From NCBI RefSeq assembly GCF_027942865.1, contig NC_134522.1:36431649-36495648 (forward strand): a DNA stretch of 64,000 nucleotides, given 5' to 3'. Source of the DNA: Odontesthes bonariensis. Its lineage: Eukaryota; Chordata; Actinopteri; Atheriniformes; Atherinopsidae. The notes under the pieces are model-generated. The model was not told the origin of the DNA, ran no database searches, and saw only the letters and a program-made list of their open reading frames with translations. This document shows, piece by piece, positions 1 to 13,974 of the stretch (positions are counted from its first letter, which is position 1; the number at the start of each line of letters is the position of its first letter). The translations under genes and the position numbers were made by a program.

Positions 1-3000
1 CAAACTGTCCCAAACAGACTGTCCCACACAAACTGTCCCACACAACCCGTCCCAAACAGACTGTCCCACACAAACTGTCCCACACAAACTGTCCCAGAAA
101 GACTGTCCCACACAAACTGTCCCACACAGACTGTCCTACACAGACTGTCCCACACAAACTGTCCCACACAAACTGTCCCAAACAGACTGTCCCACACAGA
201 CTGTCCCAGCCACAGACTGTCCCACACAGACTGTCCCACACAGACTGTCCCACACAGACTGTCTCACACAAACTGTCCCACACAAACTGTCCCACACAAA
301 CTGTTCCAGCCACAGACTGTCCCACACAAACTGTCCCACACAAACTTTCCCAGCCAGACTGTTCCAGCCACAGACTGTTCCAGCCACAGACTGTCCCACA
401 CAAACTGTCTCACACAAACTGTCCCACACAAACTGTCCAACACAGACTGTCCCACACAGACTTTCCCACACAGACTGTCCCACACAAACTGTCCCACACA
501 GACTGTCCCACACAAACTGTCCCACACAAACTGTCCAACACAGACTGTCCCACACAGACTTTCCCACACAGACTGTCCCACACAAACTGTCCCACACAAA
601 CTGTCCCACACAGACTGTCCCACACAAACTGTCCCACACAGACTGTACCACACAGACTGTCCCAAACAGACTGTCCCACACAAACTGTCCCACACAGACT
701 GTCCCACACAAACTGTCCCACACAGACTGTCCCACACAAACTGTCCCACACAGACTGTCCCACACGAACTGTCCCACACAGACTGTCCCGCACAAACTGT
801 CCCACGCAGACTGTCCCACACAAACTGTCCCGCACAGACTGTCCCACACAGACTGTCCCACACAAACTGTCCCACACAAACTGTCCCACACAAACTGTCC
901 CAAACAGACTGTCCCACACAAACTGTCCCAAACAAATTGTCCCACACAAACTGTCCCAAACAGACGGTCCCACACAAACTGTCCCACACAAACTGTCCCA
1001 CACAAACTGTCCCACACAAACTGTCCCAAACAGACGGTCCCACACAAACTGTCCCACACAAACTGTCCCACACAGACTGTCCCAGAAAGACTGTCCCACA
1101 CAAACTGTCCCAGAAAGACTGTCCCACACAAACTCTCCCACACAGACTGTCCCACACAGACTGTCCCACACAAACTGTCCCACACAGACTGTCCCACACA
1201 GACTGTCCCAAACAGACTGTCCCACACAAACTGTCCCACACAGACTGTCCCACACAAACTGTCCAACACAAACTGTCCCACACAAACTGTCCCAAACAGA
1301 CAGTCCCACACAAACTGTCCCACACAAACTGTCCCACACAAACTGTCCCACACAAACTGTCCCATACAGACTGTCCCACACAAACTGTCCCACACAGACT
1401 GTCCCAGCCAGACTGTCCCAAACAGACTGTCCCACACAGACTGTCCCACACAGACTGTCCAAAACAGACTGTCCCACACAGGCTGTCCCACACAGACTGT
1501 CCCAAACAGACTGTCCCACACAAACTGTCCCAAACAGACTGTCCCACACAGACTGTCCCACACAAACTGTCCCACACAGACTCTCCCAAACAGACTGTGC
1601 CAAACAGACTGTCCCACACAAACTGTCCCACACAGACCATCCCAAACAGACTGTCCCACACAAACTGTCCCACACAAACTGTCCCAAACAGACTGTCCCA
1701 CACAAACTGTCCCACACAAACTGTCCCACACAAACTGTCCCACACAAACTGTCCCACACGGACTGTCCCACACAAACTGTCCCACACAAACTGTCCCACA
1801 CAGACTCTCCCACACAAACTGTCTCACACAGACTGTCCCACACAAACTGTCCCACACAAACTGTCCCACACAGACTGTCCCACACAAACTGTCCCACACA
1901 GACTGTCCCACACAGACTGTCCCACACAAACTGTCCCACACAGACTGTCCCACACAGAATGTCCCACACAAACTGTCCCACACAGACTGTCCCACACAGA
2001 CTGTCCCACACAAACTGTCCCCCACAGACTGTCCCAAACAGACTGTCCCACACAGACTGTCCCACATAAACTGTCCCACACAGACTGTCCCACACAAACT
2101 GTCCCACACAAACTGTCCCAAACAGACTGTCCCAAACAAACTGTCCCAAACAGACTGTCCCACACAAACTGTCCCACGCAGACTGTACCACACAGACTGT
2201 CCCAAACAGACTGTCCCACACAAACTGTCCCACACAAACTGTCCCACACAGACTGTCCCACACAGACTGTCTCACACAAACTGTCTCACACAGACTGTCT
2301 CACACAAACTGTCCCACACAAACTGTCCCACACAGACTGTCCCACACAAACTGTCCCACACAGACTGTCCCACACAAACTCTCCCACACAAACTGTCCCA
2401 CACAGACTGTCCCAAACAGACTGTCCCAAACAGACTGTCCCACACAAACTGTCCCACACAGACTGTCCCACACAGAATGTCCCACACAGACTGTCCCAAA
2501 CAGACTGTCCCAAACAGACTGTCCCAAACAAACTGTCCCACACAGACTGTCCAACACAGACTGTCCCAAACAGACTGTCCCACACAAACTGTCCCACACA
2601 AACTGTCCCACACAGAATGTCCCACAGAGACTGTCCCAAACAGACTGTCCCACACAAACTGTCCCACACAGACTGTCCCACACAGACTGTCCCACACAGA
2701 CTGTCCAACACAGACTGTCCCACACAGACTGTCCCACACAAACTGTCCCACACAGACTGTCCCACACAAACTGTCCCACACAGACTGCCCCAAACAGACT
2801 GTCCCACACAAACTGTCCCAAACAGACAGTCCCACACAAACTGTCCCACACAAACTGTCCCACACAGACAGTCCCACACAAACTGTCCCACACAAACTGT
2901 CCCACACAGACTGTCCCACACAAACTGTCCCAAACAGACTGTCCCACACAAACTGTCCCACACAAACTGTCCCACACAAACTGTCTCACACAAACTGTCC

Positions 3001-5048
3001 CAAACAGACTGTCCCACACAAACTGTCCCACACAGACTGTCCCAAACAGACTGTCCCACACAGACTGTCCCACAAAAACTGTCCCACACAAACTGTCCCA
3101 CACAAACTGTCCCACACAGACTGTCCCACACAAACTGTTCCACACAGATTGTCCAAGAAAGACTGTCCCACACAAACTGTCCCACACAGACTGTCCAAGA
3201 AAGACTGTCCCACACAAACTGTCCCACACAGACTGTCCTACACAGACTGTCCCACACAGACTGTCCCACACAAACTGTCCTAAACAGACTGTCCCACACA
3301 GACTGTCCCAGCCACAGACTGTCTCACACAGACTGTCCCACACAAACTGTCCCACACAAACTGTCCCAGCCACAGACTGTCCCACACAAACTGTCCCAAA
3401 CAGACTCTCCCACACAAACTGTCCCACACAAACTGTCCCACACAAACTTTCCCAGCCAGACTGTCCCACACAAACTGTCCCACACAGACTGTCCCACACA
3501 AACTGTCCCACACAAACTGTCCCACACAGACTGTCCCACACAAACTGTCCCACACAAACTGTCCCAGAAAGACTGTCCCACACAGACTGTCCCACACAAA
3601 CTGTCCCACACAGACTGTCCCACACAAACTGTCCCACACAGACTGTCCCACACAAACTGTCCCACACAAACTGTCCCACACAGACTGTCCCACACAAACT
3701 GTCCCACACAAACTGTCCCAGAAAGACTGTCCCACACAGACTGTCCCACACAAACTGTCCCACACAGACTGTCCCACACAAACTGTCCCACACAGACTGT
3801 CACACACAGACTGTCCCAAACAGACTGCCCACACAAACTGTTCCACACAGACTGTCCCAAACAGACTGTCCCAAACAGACTGTCCCACACAAACTGTCCC
3901 ACACAAACTGTCCCAAACAGACTGTCCCACACAAACTGTCCCAATTAGACTGTCCCACACAAACTGTCCCAAACAGACTGTCCCACACAAACTGTCCCAC
4001 ACAGACTGTACCACACAGACTGTCCTAAACAGACTGTCCCACACAAACTGTCCCACACAAACTGTCCCACACAAACTGTCCCACACAGACTGTCCCACAC
4101 AAACTGTCCCACAAAAACTGTCCCACACAGACTGTCCCACACAGACTGTCCCACACGAACTGTCTCACACAGACTGTCCCACACAAACTGTCCCACACAA
4201 ACTGTCCCACACAGACTGTCCCACACAAACTGTCCCACACAAACTGTCCCAGCCAGACTGTCCCACACAAACTGTCCCACACAAACTGTCCCAAACAGAC
4301 TGTCCCTCACAAACTGTCCCACACAAACCGTCCCAAACAGACTGTCCCACACAAACTGTCCCACACAGACTGTCCCAGAAAGACTGTCCCACACAAACTG
4401 TCCCAGAAAGACTGTCCCAAACAGACTGTCCCACACAGACTGTCCCAGCCACAGACTGTCCCACACAGACTGTCCCACACAGACTGTCCCAGCCACAGAC
4501 TGTCCCACACAAACTGTCCCAAACAGACTGTCCCACACAGACTGTCCCACACAAACTGTCCCACACAAACTGTCCCACACAGACTGTCCCACACAAACTG
4601 TCCCACACAAACTTTACCACACAGACTGTCCCACACAGACTGTCCCACACAAAATGTTCCACACAGACTGTCCCAAACAGACTGTCCCAAACAGACGGTC
4701 CCACACAGAATGTCCCACACAGACTGTCCCACAAAAACTGTCCCACACAGACTGTCCCACACAAACTGTCCCACACAGACTGTCCCACACAGACTGTCCC
4801 ACACAAACTGTCCCACAAAAACTGTCCCACACAGACTGTCCCACACAAACTGTCCCACACAGACTGTCCCACACAGACTGTCCCACACAAACTGTCCCAC
4901 ACAGAGTGTCCCACACAAACTGTCCCACACAGACTGTCCCACACAGACTGTCCCACACAAACTGTCCCACACAGACTGTCCCACACAGATTGTCCCACAC
5001 AAACTGTCCCACAAAAACTGTCCCAAACAGACTGTCCCACACAAACTG

Positions 5049-5450
5049 TCCCAAACAGACTATCCCACACAAACTGTCCCACACAGACTGTCCTACACAG
5101 ACTGTCCCACACTGACTGTCCCACACAAACTGTCCCACACAGACTGTCCCACACACTGTCCCACACAGACTGTCCCACACAAACTGTCCCAAACAGACTG
5201 TCCCACACAAACTGTCCCACACAAACCGTCCCAAACAGACTGTCCCACACAAACTGTCCCACACAAACTGTCCCACACACACTGTCCCACACAAACTGTC
5301 CCACACAAACTGTCCCAGAAAGACTGTCCCACACAAACTGTCCCACACAGACTGTCCTACACAGACTGTCCCACACAAACTGTCCCACACATACTGTCCC
5401 AAACAGACTGTCCCACACAGACTCTCCCAGCCACAGACTGTCCCACACAG
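5049..5450. repeat. Higher-order block of the satellite, copy A
   Basis: This run of units carries a distinctive order of rare variants: a tatccc unit, a cctacacag unit, a cacactgac unit, a 12-base cacacactgt unit, a cacaaaccgt unit, a cacacacactgt unit, a cagaaag unit, a cacatac unit and a cagactctcccagccacag junction. The same order recurs near 7675-8050, and part of it near 5797-6010, so blocks of a few hundred bases have been duplicated as whole segments within the array. Confidence 0.85.
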
Positions 5451-7674
5451 ACTGTCCCACACAGACTGTCCCACACAGACTGTCTCACACAGACTGTCCC
5501 ACAAAAACTGTCCCACATAGACTGTCCCACACAAACTATCCCACACAGACTGTCCCACACAGACTGTCCCACACAAACTGTCCCACACAGACTGTCCCAC
5601 ACAAACTGTCCCACACAAACTGTCCCACACAGACTGTCCCACACAGACTGTCCCACACAAACTGTCCCACACAGACTGTCCCACACAGATTGTCCCACAC
5701 AAACTGTCCCACACAGACTGTCCCAAACAGACTGTCCCACACAAACTGTCCCACACAGACTGTCCCACACAAACTGTCCCACACAGACTGTCCCACACAC
5801 TGTCCCACACAGACTGTCCCACACAAACTGTCCCAAACAGACTGTCCCACACAAACTGTCCCACACAACCCGTCCCAAACAGACTGTCCCACACAAACTG
5901 TCCCACACAAACTGTCCCACACAGACTGTCCCACACAAACTGTCCCACACAAACTGTCCCAGAAAGACTGTCCCACACAAACTGTCCCACACAGACTGTC
6001 CTACACAGACTGTCCCACACAAACTGTCCCACACAAACTGTCCCAAACAGACTGTCCCACACAGACTGTCCCACACAGACTGTCCCACACAGACTGTCCC
6101 ACACAGACTGTCCCACACAGACTGTCTCACACAAACTGTCCCACACAAACTGTCCCACACAAACTGTTCCAGCCACAGACTGTCCCACACAAACTGTCCC
6201 ACACAAACTGTCCCACACAAACTGTCCCACACATACTGTCCCAAACAGACTGTCCCACACAGACTGTCCCAGCCACAGACTGTCCCACACAAACTGTCCC
6301 ACACAGACTGTCCCACACACTGTCCCACACAGACTGTCCCACACAAACTGTCCCACACAGACTTTCCCACATAAACTGTCCCACACAGACTGTCCCACAC
6401 AAACTGTCCCACACAAACTGTCCCAGAAAGACTGTCCCACACAGACTGTTCCACACAAACTGTCCCACACAGACTGTCCCACACAAACTGTCCCACACAG
6501 TCTGTCCCACAAAAACTGTCCCACACAGACTGTCCCACACAAACTGTCCCACACAGACTGTCCCACACAAACTGTCCCACACAGACTGTCCCACACAAAC
6601 TGTCCCACACAAACTGTCACAGCCAGACTGTCCCACACTGACTGTCCCACACTGATTGTCCCACACAAACTGTCCCACACAGACTGTCCCACACAGACTG
6701 TCCCAAACAGACTGTCCCACACAAACTGTCCCACACAAACTGTCCCACACATACTGTCCCAAACAGACTGTCCCACACAGACTGTCCCAGCCACAGACTG
6801 TCCCACACAGACTGTCCCACACAGACTGTCCCACACAGACTGTCTCACACAGACTGTCCCACACAAACTGTCCCACACAAACTGTTCCAGCCACAGACTG
6901 TTCCAGCCACAGACTGTCCCACACAAACTGTCTCACACAAACTGTCCCACACAAACTTTCCCAGCCAGACTGTCCCACACAGACTGTCCCACACAAACTT
7001 TCCCACAAAGACTGTCCCACACAAACTGTCCCACACAGACTTTCCCACATAAACTGTCCCACATAGACTGTCCCACACAAACTGTCCCACACAAACTGTC
7101 CCAGAAAGACTGTCCCACACAGACTGTTCCACACAAACTGTCCCACACAGACTGTCCCACACAAACTGTCCCACACAGTCTGTCCCACAAAAACTGTCCC
7201 ACACAGACTGTCCCACACAAACTGTCCCACACAGACTGTCCCACACAAACTCTCCCACACAAACTGTCCCAAACAGACTGTCTCACACAAACTGTCCCAC
7301 ACAAACTGTCCCACACAGACTGTCCCACACAAACTGTCCCACACAGACTGTCCCACACAAACTGTCCCACACAAACTGTCACAGCCAGACTGTCCCACAC
7401 TGACTGTCCCACACTGACTGTCCCACACTGACTGTCCCACACAAACTGTCCCACACAGACTGTCCCACACAGACTGTCCCAAACAGACTGTCCCACACAA
7501 ACTGTCCCACACAGACTGTCCCACACAGTCTGTCCCACACAAACTGTCCCACACAGAGTGTCCCACACAAACTGTCCCACACAGACTGTCCCACACAGAC
7601 TGTCCCACACAAACTGTCCCACACAGACTGTCCCACACAGATTGTCCCACACAAACTGTCCCACAAAAACTGTC

Positions 7675-8050
7675 CCAAACAGACTATCCCACACAAACTG
7701 TCCCACACAGACTGTCCCACACTGACTGTCCCACACAAACTGTCCCACACAGACTGTCCCACACACTGTCCCACACAGACTGTCCCACACAAACTGTCCC
7801 AAACAGACTGTCCCACACAAACTGTCCCACACAAACCGTCCCAAACAGACTGTCCCACACAAACTGTCCCACACACACTGTCCCACACAAACTGTCCCAC
7901 ACAAACTGTCCCAGAAAGACTGTCCCACACAAACTGTCCCACACAGACTGTCCTACACAGACTGTCCCACACAAACTGTCCCACACATACTGTCCCAAAC
8001 AGACTGTCCCACACAGACTCTCCCAGCCACAGACTGTCCCACACAGACTG
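7675..8050. repeat. Higher-order block of the satellite, copy B
   Basis: Same ordered series of rare unit variants as 5049-5450, shorter by two units. The offset is about 2.6 kb. It shows amplification by unequal exchange of multi-unit blocks rather than one unit at a time. Confidence 0.85.
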
Positions 8051-11000
8051 TCTCACACAGACTGTCCCACACAAACTGTCCCACACAAACTGTTCCAGCC
8101 ACAGACTGTCCCACACAAACTGTTTCACACAAACTGTCCCACACAAACTGTCCCACACAAACTGTCCCACACAGACTGTCCCAAACAGACTGTCCCACAC
8201 AAACTGTCCCACACAGAATGTCCCACACTGACTGTCCCAAACAGACTGTCCCAAAGAGACTGTCCCAAACAGACTGTCCCAAACAGACTGTCCCAAACAG
8301 ACTGTCCCACACAGACTGTCCCACACAGACTGTCCCAAACAGACTGTCCCACACAAACTGTCCCACACAACCTGTCCCACACAGAATGTCCCACAGAGAC
8401 TGTCCCAAACAGACTGTCCCACACAGACTGTCCCAAACAGACTGTCCCACACAGACTGTCCCACACAGACTGTCCCACACAAACTGTCCCACACAAACTG
8501 TCCCACACAGACTGTCCCACACAAACTGTCCCACACAAACTGTCCCACACAGACTGTCCCACACAAACTGTCCCACACAGACTGTCCCACACAAACTGTC
8601 TCACACAAACTGTCCCAAACAGACTGTCCCACACAGACTGTCCCACACAGACTGTCCCACACAAACTGTCCCACACAGACTGTCCCACACAGACTGTCCC
8701 ACACAAACTGTCCCACACAAACTGTCCCACACAGACTGTCCCACACAAACTGTCCCACACAAACTGTCCCAGAAAGACTGTCCCACACAAACTGTCCCAC
8801 ACAAACTGTCCCACACAGACTGTCCCACACAAACTGTCCCACACAGTCTGTCCCACACAAACTGTCCCACACAGACTGTCCCACACAAACTGTCCCACAC
8901 AAACTGTCCCACACAGACTGTCCCACACAAACTGTCCCACACAGACTGTCACACACAGACTGTCCCAAACAGACTGCCCACACAAACTGTTCCACACAGA
9001 CTGTCCCAAACAGACTGTCCCAAACAGACTGTCCCAAACAGACTGTCCCACACAAACTGTCCCACACAGACTGTCCCAAACAGACTGTCCCACACAGACT
9101 GTCCCACACAAACTGTCCCACACAAACTGTCCCAATTAGACTGTCCCACACAAACTGTCCCAAACAGACTGTCCCACACAAACTGTCCCACACAGACTGT
9201 CCTAAACAGACTGTCCCACACAAACTGTCCCACACAAACTGTCCCACACAGACTGTCCCACACAAACTGTCCCACACAGACTGTCCCACACAGACTGTCC
9301 CACACAAACTGTCTCACAAAGACTGTCCCACACAAACTGTCCCACACAGACTGTCCCACACAAACTGTCCCACACAAACTGTCCCAGCCAGACTGTCCCA
9401 CACTGACTGTCCCACACAAACTGTCCCAAACAGACTGTCCCACACAAACTGTCCCACACAAACCGTCCCAAACAGACTGTCCCACACAAACTGTCCCACA
9501 CAGACTGTCCCAGAAAGACTGTCCCACACAAACTGTCCCAGAAAGACTGTCCCAAACAGACTGTCCCACACAGACTGTCCCAGCCACAGACTGTCCCACA
9601 CAGACTGTCCCACACAGACTGTCCCACACAGACTGTCCCACACAAACTGTCCCACACAGACTGTCCCAGCCACAGACTGTCCCACACAAACTGTCCCAAA
9701 CAGACTGTCCCACACAGACTGTCCCACACAAACTGTCCCACACAGACTATCCCACACAAACTGTCCCACACAAACTTTCCCACACAGACTGTCCCACACA
9801 GACTGTCCCACAAAGACTGTCCCACACAGACTCTCCTACACAAAATGTTCCACACAGACTGTCCCAAACAGACTGTCCCAAACAGACTGTCCCACACAGA
9901 CTGTCCCACACAGACTGTCCCACAAAAACTGTCCCACATAGACTGTCCCACACAAACTATCCCACACAGACTGTCCCACACAGACTGTCCCACACAGACT
10001 GTCCCACACAAACTGTCCCACACAAACTGTCCCACACAAACTGTCCCACACAGACTGTCCCACACAGACTGTCCCACACAAACTGTCCCACACAGACTGT
10101 CCCACACAGATTGTCCCACACAGACTGTCCCAGCCACAGACTGTCTCACACAGACTGTCCCACACAAACTGTCCCACACAAACTGTCCCAGCCACAGACT
10201 GTCCCACACAAACTGTCCCAAACAGACTGTCCCACACAAACTGTCCCACACAAACTGTCCCACACAAACTTTCCCAGCCAGACTGTCCCACACAAACTGT
10301 CCCACACAGAGTGTCCCACACAAACTCTCCCACACAGACTGTCCCACATAAACTGTCCCACACAAACTGTCCCAGAAAGACTGTCCCACACAAACTGTCC
10401 CACACAGACTGTCCCACACAGACTGTCCCACACAAACTGTCCCACACAAACTGTCCCACACAAACTGTCCCACACAGACTGTCCCACACAAACTGTTCCA
10501 CACAGACTGTCCAAGAAAGACTGTCCCACACAAACTGTCCCACACAGACTTTCCAAGAAAGACTGTCCCACACAAACTGTCCCACACAGACTGTCCTACA
10601 CAGACTGTCCCACACAGACTGTCCCACACAAACTGTCCCAAACAGACTGTCCCACACAGACTGTCCCAGCCACAGACTGTCTCACACAGACTGTCCCACA
10701 CAAACTGTCCCACACAAACTTTCCCAGCCAGACTGTCCCACACAGACTGTCCCACACAAACTGTCCCACACAAACTGTCCCACACAGACTGTCCCACACA
10801 AACTGTCCCACACAAACTGTCCCAGAAAGACTGTCCCACACAGACTGTCCCACACAAACTGTCCCACACAGACTGTCCCACACAAACTGTCCCACACAGT
10901 CTGTCCCACACAAACTGTCCCACACAGACTGTCCCACACAAACTGTCCCACACAGACTGTCCCACACAGACTGTCCCACACAGACTGTCCCACACAAACT

Positions 11001-12752
11001 GTCCCACACAGACTGTCCCAAACAGACTGTCCCACACAGACTGTCCCACACAAACTGTCCCACACAAACTGTCCCACACAAACTGTTCCACACAGACTGT
11101 CCCACACAGACTGTCCCACACAAACTGTCCCACACAAACTGTTCCACACAGACTGTCCCAAACAGACTGTCCCAAACAGACTGTCCCACACAAACTGTCC
11201 CACACAGACTGTCCCACACAGACTGTCCCACACAAACTGTCCCACACAGACTGTCCCGCACAAACTGTCCCACACAGACTGTCCCACACAGACTGTCCCA
11301 CACAAACTGTCCCACACAGACTGTCCCACACAGACTGTCCCACACAAACTGTCCCACACAGACTGTCCCACACAAACTGTCCCACACAGACTGTCCCACA
11401 CAGACTGTCCCACACAAACTGTCCCACACAGACTGTCCCGCACAAACTGTCCCACACAGACTGTCCCACACAGACTGTCCCACACAGACTGTCCCACACA
11501 GACTGTCCCACACAAACTGTCCCACACAGACTGTCCCACACAAACTGTCCCACACAGACTGTCCCACACAGACTGTCCCACACAAACTGTCCCACACAGA
11601 CTGTCCCAGCCACAGACTGTCCCAAACAGACTGTCCCAAACAGACTGTCCCACACAAACTGTCCCACACAGACTGTCCCACACAACCTGTCCCAAACAGA
11701 CTGTCCCACACAAACTGTCCCAAACAGACTGTCCCACACAGACTGTCCCACACAAACTGTCCCACACAGACTGTCCCAGCCACAGACTGTCCCACACAAA
11801 CTGTCCCAAACAGACTGTCCCACACAGACTGTCCCACACAAACTGTCCCACACAAACTGTCCCACACAGACTGTCCCACACAAACTGTCCCACACAGACT
11901 GTCCCACACAGACTGTCCCACACAGACTGTCCCACACAACCTGTCCCACACAGACTGTCCCAAACAGACTGTCCCACACAAACTGTCCCAAACAGACTGT
12001 CCCACACAGACTCTCCCACACAGACTGTCCCACACAGACTGTCCCACACAGACTGTCCCACACAACCTGTCCCACACAGACTGTCCCAAACAGACTGCCC
12101 CACACAAACTGTCCCAAACAGACTGTCCCACACAGACTGTCCCACACAAACTGTCCCAAACAGACTGTCCCACACAGACTGTCCCACACAGACTGTCCCA
12201 CACAAACTGTCCCACACAGACTGTCCCACACAGACTGTCCCACACAGACTGTCCCACACAAACTGTCCCACACAGACTGTCCCAGCCACAGACTGTCCCA
12301 CACAAACTGTCCCAAACAGACTGTCCCACACAGACTGTCCCACACAAACTCTCCCACACAAACTGTCCCACACAGACTGTCCCACACAAACTGTCCCAGC
12401 CAGACTGTCCCACACAGACTGTCCCACACAAACTGTCCCAGCCAGACTGTCCCACACAGACTGTCCCACACAAACTGTCCCACACAAACTGTCCCAGCCA
12501 GACTGTCCCACACAAACTGTCCCACACAGACTGTCCCACCCACTGTCCCACACAAACTGTCCCAAACAGACTGTCCCACACAGACTGTCCCACACAGACT
12601 GTCCCACACAAACTGTCCCACACAGACAGTCACACACACTGTCCCACACAGATTGTCCCACACAGACTGTCCCACACAGACTGTCCCACACAAACTGTCC
12701 CAAACAGACTGTCCCACACAGACTGCCCCACACAGACTGTCCCACACAGACA

Positions 12753-13241
12753 TGCATGTGAGGGATCTGTGGTTTAAGCCTTAAATTATGAACACAAGCA
12801 CATGACAAAAGCCATGACATCTTTCAACAAAAAGGTGAACAAAAACACAGAAAACTAAACTTTATATGTATGGTTAGATCTGAAGGTTGTTGAAAAGGTT
12901 TGATACAGTGAAAGTGCAAAATATTTATTTGTATATTACATTTTTATTACACTTTTATGAAGGGGTCCATTTTTGGACCAAGCAGTAAAAAGTATACATC
13001 TTTTTAATAAACTCTCAGTGCCCTAGAAATAATTATGCATCAAAATCAATGTTTTTTATCAATTATTGAACAAGCCAAGACTGCAATAACATCGTCCCAA
13101 ATATTGCACTTTGCACTTCGTTTTTGTAAAAAATTGCATATTGTGATTTATTTTTTTCCCACGATAGAAAAATCAGAGGTTCTTATAACAAAAACTACAT
13201 AAAAATAATGAATATTTGAAAAAAAACATAAAAAACATTGT
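12753..13241. other. AT-rich spacer, nothing recognised
   Basis: Unique-looking AT-rich sequence between the satellite and the hAT remnant. I see no coding potential, tRNA or repeat ends here. Confidence 0.5.
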
Positions 13242-13249
13242 ATTATGGG

Positions 13250-13966
13250 CAGTGATGGGCAGTAACGTGTTTCTGTAATCCCATTACTTTTTTCAAGTAA
13301 CGAGTAAAGTAAGGGATTACAATAGCAAAAACAGTAATTAGATTACTGTTACTGCGTTACTAAAGCGTGATTTAGTTTGTGAGAGCGTCTGATGACGATC
13401 ACGTATGAGCGGTGCGACGTCAGTGTAGACCACCAGGAGATGACACGGAGAGAGCAGGACCCTGCAGCGTTTAATGCTCGGCAGGACCAACATTACTTCG
13501 AGTTTGACTCGGTAAAAAGGGACAAAAACATTAGCGTCCGGTGTGCGAAAAATTCCACCTCAAATCTGAGCGAGCACCTAACAAGCCGGAACACGACTGT
13601 GAAACTCATTGACCACTGCCGGGGACATGACCACTGCAGCCACCACATCCAGTTCCACCGGGCAGACCACCGACGGCCCCTCTGCAGCTGAACAGGTGAA
13701 AACAGACTGAAGAGCCACAGGAGACCGTGTCATTTGATTCAATTCTGCATGATGGAATATGCAGAGAGAACAGATTTAGGCTGAAAGGTCGACTGCTTTA
13801 GAGCCACTCAGGTTGTGCTTCATGTTTGTGAAAAGTAACTAAGTAAAGTCATCAGTAAAGGAACTAATTACTTTTGGAAATAAGTAATCAGTAGAGTTAC
13901 TGGGTTACTTTCTTGGAGAAGTATTCAATAACTAATTACTATTTCCAAGTAACTTGATCAACACTC
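13250..13966 (+). mobile_element. hAT-type DNA transposon remnant
   Basis: The segment begins CAGTGATGGGCAGTAAC and ends GTTACTT-like sequence (aagtaacttgatcaacactc), giving imperfect terminal inverted repeats with the CAGTG start typical of hAT elements. It is flanked by an 8-base target duplication with one mismatch, attatggg (13242-13249) and attaaggg (13967-13974); 8 bp is the hAT hallmark. Both ends are rich in GTAAC/GTTAC motifs (taacgagtaaag, gtaattagattactg). The 717-bp length is far too short for a full transposase, so this is an internally deleted copy. Inside it lies the BED-finger remnant. Confidence 0.85.
13392..13691 (+). pseudogene. hAT transposase N-terminal (BED-finger-like) fragment
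   Basis: A 99-codon open frame inside the hAT remnant. The middle part (FEFDSVKRDKNISVRC, then NSTSNLSEHL) resembles the BED zinc finger region of fish hAT transposases, where a Cys pair is followed by a TSNL..HL His-containing helix. The second zinc ligand pair is disturbed by a short deletion, and the frame ends long before any catalytic domain. It is therefore a decayed 5' piece of a transposase ORF, not a functional gene. The family assignment comes from the motif pattern and the surrounding hAT ends. Confidence 0.6.
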
Positions 13967-13974
13967 ATTAAGGG

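Larger units (their letters stand above)
1..12752. repeat. Giant 14-bp satellite array (CCCACACARACTGT)
   Basis: The whole stretch is a head-to-tail array of a 14-base unit, CCCACACA(A/G)ACTGT, about 900 copies, and the array continues beyond the left edge. Almost every unit differs only by A or G at one position. Minor variants are CCCAAACAGACTGT, CCCAGAAAGACTGT, CCCACACTGACTGT, a 16-base CCCAGCCACAGACTGT form and a 12-base CCCACACACTGT form. Because 14 is not a multiple of 3, each frame cycles through a 14-residue motif every 42 bases; the unit contains almost no stop codons, giving open frames up to about 1,500 codons on both strands. These have no codon bias, start context or domain and are not genes. 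The + strand is C/A rich and G poor throughout. The array ends abruptly at the sequence gacatgcatgtg. Confidence 0.98.

Noticed and set aside
1..12752. CRISPR-like array
   Set aside because: Units are contiguous 14-mers without unique spacers, in a vertebrate genome.
937..12777. Very long open frames (up to about 1,500 codons) on both strands of the satellite
   Set aside because: They follow from a 14-base repeat that lacks stop codons. All frames give the same cyclic 14-residue motif, with no domain, start context or codon preference.
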